From contig CANCMG010000030.1 in assembly GCA_947378965.1 (NCBI GenBank), positions 1 to 43,448 of the forward strand: a stretch of 43,448 nucleotides of DNA, in the 5' to 3' direction. Each line of letters begins with the position of its first letter. The stretch's first letter is position 1. Shown here one piece after another: positions 40,685 to 43,448 of the stretch. Below the pieces are notes generated by a model that saw only the letters and a program-made list of their open reading frames with translations, had not been told where the DNA came from and did no database searches. Both the position numbers and the translations under genes were made by a program. The stretch comes from Alcaligenaceae bacterium. Its GTDB lineage: Bacteria; Pseudomonadota; Gammaproteobacteria; Burkholderiales; Burkholderiaceae_B.

Positions 40685-42784
40685 GTGTCTGAATGGTCGA
40701 TTAGTATTGATATTGGCGGTACCTTTACTGACGTCGTAGCGCTCGACTATTCGGCGGGTAAGCTTTTTAGCATGAAGCTTTTGACCACGCACGGGGATCC
40801 TGCTCAGGCAGTGACTGATGGCGTAAAAAATCTCATCAAGACGTGCAAAATCCATCCCTCAGACATTAAGCGCGTTGTTCATGCGACGACACTCTTTACG
40901 AACGCCCTGATTGAGCGTCGCGCGACCGGTACCGGAATGTTAATCAACCGGGGCTTCAAAGATATTATCGAAATCGGTAATGAGAGAAAATTTGATCTGT
41001 ATGATTTGAGTATTGAACGAGCGCCGGTACTGGTACCCCGCAACCTGCGCGAAGAGATCTCTGGGCGCCTCGATTCAAAGGGCAATGAACTTGAGCCATT
41101 GAATGAACAAGACGTTGTGTCTGCCGTCTCTAAGTTAGCGGCTTTAGGCGTGAATTCAATTGCAGTCTGTCTGTTGCACTCGTATGCCTTTGCTGGTCAT
41201 GAGCAAACTGTCGCGCAATGGATTCATCGTTTCTTTCCTCAAATGGAAGTCACACTCTCTTCAGATGTGGCACCAGTGATTCGCGAGTTTGAAAGAATTT
41301 CGACGACGCTTGCTAATGCCTATATCAAACCGATGGCGAGTCGCTATCTGACAGCGCTTGAGCAGGGTCTGATCAGCTTAGGGATTGAATGTGGCGTTCT
41401 CATGATGCTCTCTAATGGCGGCTTATCGCATATTTCGCAGGCGAAGCGTAATCCAATTGATTTACTTGAGTCTGGGCCCGCCGCCGGCGCGATTTCGGCA
41501 GCGCATTACGGAAAGCGTGATAATTTTTCTAATCTGCTTGCCTTTGATATGGGCGGGACAACCGCCAAGCTGAGTCTGATCGAGAATGGTCAGCCGTCGA
41601 TTGCCTTCTCCTTTGAGGTCGCGCGTCGCAAGCGTTTTGCCGAAGGAAGTGGGCTGCCCATTCGTATTACGACTGTGGATTTGATTGAGATCGGAGCCGG
41701 TGGAGGCAGCATCGCTTATCAGGATCAACTTGGCTTGCTTAAAGTTGGCCCCATCAGCGCAGGGTCAGAGCCGGGGCCAGCCTGTTATGGTCTTGGTGGG
41801 GTTAAGCCTACTGTCACGGACGCCAATTTGATTCTTGGCTATCTTAACCCTGATTATTTTGCAGGTGGAACGCTCTCTATTTATCCAACAAAAGCGACCG
41901 AGGCGCTTGAGCAGATCAGTCGCTCACTTGGCTGTAGCCTGATTGATACCGCCTGGGGTATTCATGACGTGGTCGCTGAAAGCATGGCGGGCGCTGCACG
42001 TGTCCACGTCGCTGAACGTGGACGGGATCCAAGGGATTTTGTCTTGGTGTGTACAGGCGGTGGTGGCCCCCTACATGCTTATTACGTTGCCCAAAAGATC
42101 GGCGTTCGAAAGATTATCTGCCCCCCAGCAGCAGGTGTTGCTTCAGCATATGGCTTGCTGATGGCTTCAGCGCGTTCAGATCGCTCACGCACGCTAAATT
42201 TCAAAATGTCCTCGAATTCGCTTGAGGTGCTTGAAGAGGCCTACCATGCCTTAGAAGTCGAGGCTCGGTTGTCACTAGAAACGCTGTCGCAAACGTTCGG
42301 TCCAATTTCACTGACGCGGCAGACGGATGGTCGCTTTGTGGGGCAGGGGTTTAATCTTTCGGTGAAGTTGCCCGATGGTCCCTATATTGACGGCGTGGGT
42401 GACTCAAAAGAGAATATTCGTATCAAGCTCGTGCAAGCGTTTGAAGAGGCTTACAGAGAAAAGTTTGGACGCACCCCTCCCGATGTACAAGTGGAGTTTG
42501 TCAATGTGCGTGTCTCAGGAGAGGCACCGCCGCATAAGCAGTTTGTTCCCGAATTATTAAGAGCCGGACAAGCTGTCGAGCCCAAGGGCTATAGGCAGGT
42601 CTATTTTAGAGAGTCTGATAGCTATCAGACGACTCCAATCTATGAGCGTTCAGCGCTCTTAGTGGGCTTTTCTGAAACGGGGCCCTTATTGATTGAGGAT
42701 GTCAGCTCCTCACTTGTTGTTGGTCCGAAAGGTAGTGTCGAGCAGCTCGCCAGCGGCAATTTAGTCATTACGATTAAGGACTAA
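40685..42784 (+). CDS. Hydantoinase/oxoprolinase/ketone carboxylase subunit A (HyuA-like)
   Basis: A 699-residue protein of the HyuA family, an actin-fold ATPase that phosphorylates an amide or enolate oxygen. DIGGTFTDVV (9-18) and FDMGGTTAKL (287-296) are the two phosphate-binding blocks, with GAGGGSIA further on. The family covers N-methylhydantoinase A, 5-oxoprolinase and the large subunits of acetone and acetophenone carboxylases. The GTG start has a GGAG site. It is followed by a HyuB-type gene five bases on. With an AMP ligase next to it, the acetophenone-carboxylase-plus-CoA-ligase plan is a close parallel, but a hydantoin or lactam route fits equally. Confidence 0.88.
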   Translation: MSEWSISIDIGGTFTDVVALDYSAGKLFSMKLLTTHGDPAQAVTDGVKNLIKTCKIHPSDIKRVVHATTLFTNALIERRATGTGMLINRGFKDIIEIGNERKFDLYDLSIERAPVLVPRNLREEISGRLDSKGNELEPLNEQDVVSAVSKLAALGVNSIAVCLLHSYAFAGHEQTVAQWIHRFFPQMEVTLSSDVAPVIREFERISTTLANAYIKPMASRYLTALEQGLISLGIECGVLMMLSNGGLSHISQAKRNPIDLLESGPAAGAISAAHYGKRDNFSNLLAFDMGGTTAKLSLIENGQPSIAFSFEVARRKRFAEGSGLPIRITTVDLIEIGAGGGSIAYQDQLGLLKVGPISAGSEPGPACYGLGGVKPTVTDANLILGYLNPDYFAGGTLSIYPTKATEALEQISRSLGCSLIDTAWGIHDVVAESMAGAARVHVAERGRDPRDFVLVCTGGGGPLHAYYVAQKIGVRKIICPPAAGVASAYGLLMASARSDRSRTLNFKMSSNSLEVLEEAYHALEVEARLSLETLSQTFGPISLTRQTDGRFVGQGFNLSVKLPDGPYIDGVGDSKENIRIKLVQAFEEAYREKFGRTPPDVQVEFVNVRVSGEAPPHKQFVPELLRAGQAVEPKGYRQVYFRESDSYQTTPIYERSALLVGFSETGPLLIEDVSSSLVVGPKGSVEQLASGNLVITIKD

Positions 42785-42789
42785 TTTTT

Positions 42790-43448
42790 ATGAATCAGAC
42801 CAAGACATCTACGCAAGCAGGTCGAGCTGCTGATCCAATTTTTTTAGAAGTATTTTGGACACGTGTGCGATCCATTGCTGATGAAGCGGCCAAGCTCATC
42901 ATCAGGACTTCGTTTTCAACACTTTCGACCGAGGCCAATGACTTTGCGGTGGTTGTGACAGATTCTCAAGGAAGAGCTTTAGCAGAAAACAGCGGAAGTA
43001 TTCCGTCGTTTATAGGAACATTACCTCGAACAGTCAGGGCAGCAATGTCTGTGATTGGTGTCAATGAGATGCGCCCGGGGGATATCTACATCACCAACAA
43101 TCCCTGGATTGGAACGGGACATCTTAACGATGTGTGCCTGGTCAAACCAATTTTTCACCTCGATAAGCTGATTGGTTTTGCTGCGACAGCGGTACATGTG
43201 CCAGATATTGGCGGAAAAATTTGGTCGGTCGATGCCCGTGAGCTGTACGAAGAGGGTTTTCATATACCGATCATGCGGTTTTTAAGGGAAGGAAAGCCCG
43301 ACGATAGTTTGATTACACTGATCAAGACGAATGTTCGCACGCCAGAGCAGACGGTTGGCGATATCTGGTCTCAGGTTGGTGCCGTAGAGCTTGTGGCAGA
43401 CAGGCTGAGTGACGTGTTGCAAGAGTATGCACTCGACGGTGTCGATGA
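42790..43448 (+). CDS. Hydantoinase/oxoprolinase/ketone carboxylase subunit B (HyuB-like), cut by the window end
   Basis: An open frame of 219 codons runs from ATG 42790 off the right edge. It matches the N-terminal half of HyuB proteins: FWTRVRSIADEAAKLIIRTSFS, ANDFAVVVTD, then DIYITNNPWIGTGHLNDV, the conserved NDP(W)xGGTHxxD-like region with the metal-binding His and Asp. AAGGA overlaps the end of the HyuA-like gene, so the pair should be co-translated and form the heteromeric enzyme. Full-length relatives have 500-600 residues, so over half lies outside the window. Confidence 0.88.
   Translation, partial: MNQTKTSTQAGRAADPIFLEVFWTRVRSIADEAAKLIIRTSFSTLSTEANDFAVVVTDSQGRALAENSGSIPSFIGTLPRTVRAAMSVIGVNEMRPGDIYITNNPWIGTGHLNDVCLVKPIFHLDKLIGFAATAVHVPDIGGKIWSVDARELYEEGFHIPIMRFLREGKPDDSLITLIKTNVRTPEQTVGDIWSQVGAVELVADRLSDVLQEYALDGVD

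Overview
The window looks like a chromosomal stretch of a Gram-negative bacterium, most likely a betaproteobacterium of the Burkholderiales/Alcaligenaceae type. The grounds are a Bug-type (TctC) tricarboxylate receptor, a LivKHMGF transporter tied to catabolic genes, many solute-uptake systems, mixed base composition, and FNR/Anr-type and sigma70-type signals. This placement is inference from gene content; no rRNA, tRNA or phylogenetic marker is present.

Layout. 1-170: the 3' end of a group II intron (last 28 codons of its reverse transcriptase, then domains V and VI). 291-1724: DUF2252 protein. 1862-4011 (minus): membrane histidine kinase and FixJ/NarL-type regulator in a 4-base overlap. 4342-6009: Tat-exported phosphoesterase. 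6431-7408: small exported protein and diheme cytochrome c, behind a perfect FNR-type box. 7463-11478: PEP mutase/isocitrate-lyase-family enzyme divergent from a LeuC/LeuD-like hydro-lyase pair, then a Bug receptor. 11592-13244 (minus): polytopic glycosyltransferase. 13497-18395: PRISE-like reductase, divergent transketolase and Baeyer-Villiger-type monooxygenase. 18586-22984: complete carbohydrate-type ABC importer behind a second FNR-type box. 23147-32997 (minus): ten-gene run with a Dpp/Opp-type ABC importer, mandelate-racemase-subgroup enzyme, alpha/beta hydrolase, NAD(P)-epimerase/dehydrogenase, RidA protein and cupin protein. 33306-43448: divergent run with a LivKHMGF importer, amidohydrolase, acyl-CoA synthetase and a HyuA/HyuB pair that leaves the window.

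Functionally the window is a series of import-plus-catabolism modules for small organic acids, ketones or amide-like compounds. Substrates cannot be read from sequence alone. The lyase + LeuCD-like set resembles the dimethylmaleate hydratase / 2,3-dimethylmalate lyase step of nicotinate breakdown. The HyuAB + AMP-ligase set resembles ketone carboxylase systems as well as hydantoin/oxoproline hydrolysis.

The most unusual feature is a recurring pattern. Short tandem duplications (periods 14, 15, 40, 40, 54, 57 and 58 bases) each begin in or cover the first or last codons of a gene. They occur at seven places between 9.8 and 39 kb. Some are translated; most form the intergenic spacer. In addition, a 45-base relic resembling the active-site region of the local transketolase lies just behind the sugar ABC transporter, next to one of these repeat arrays.
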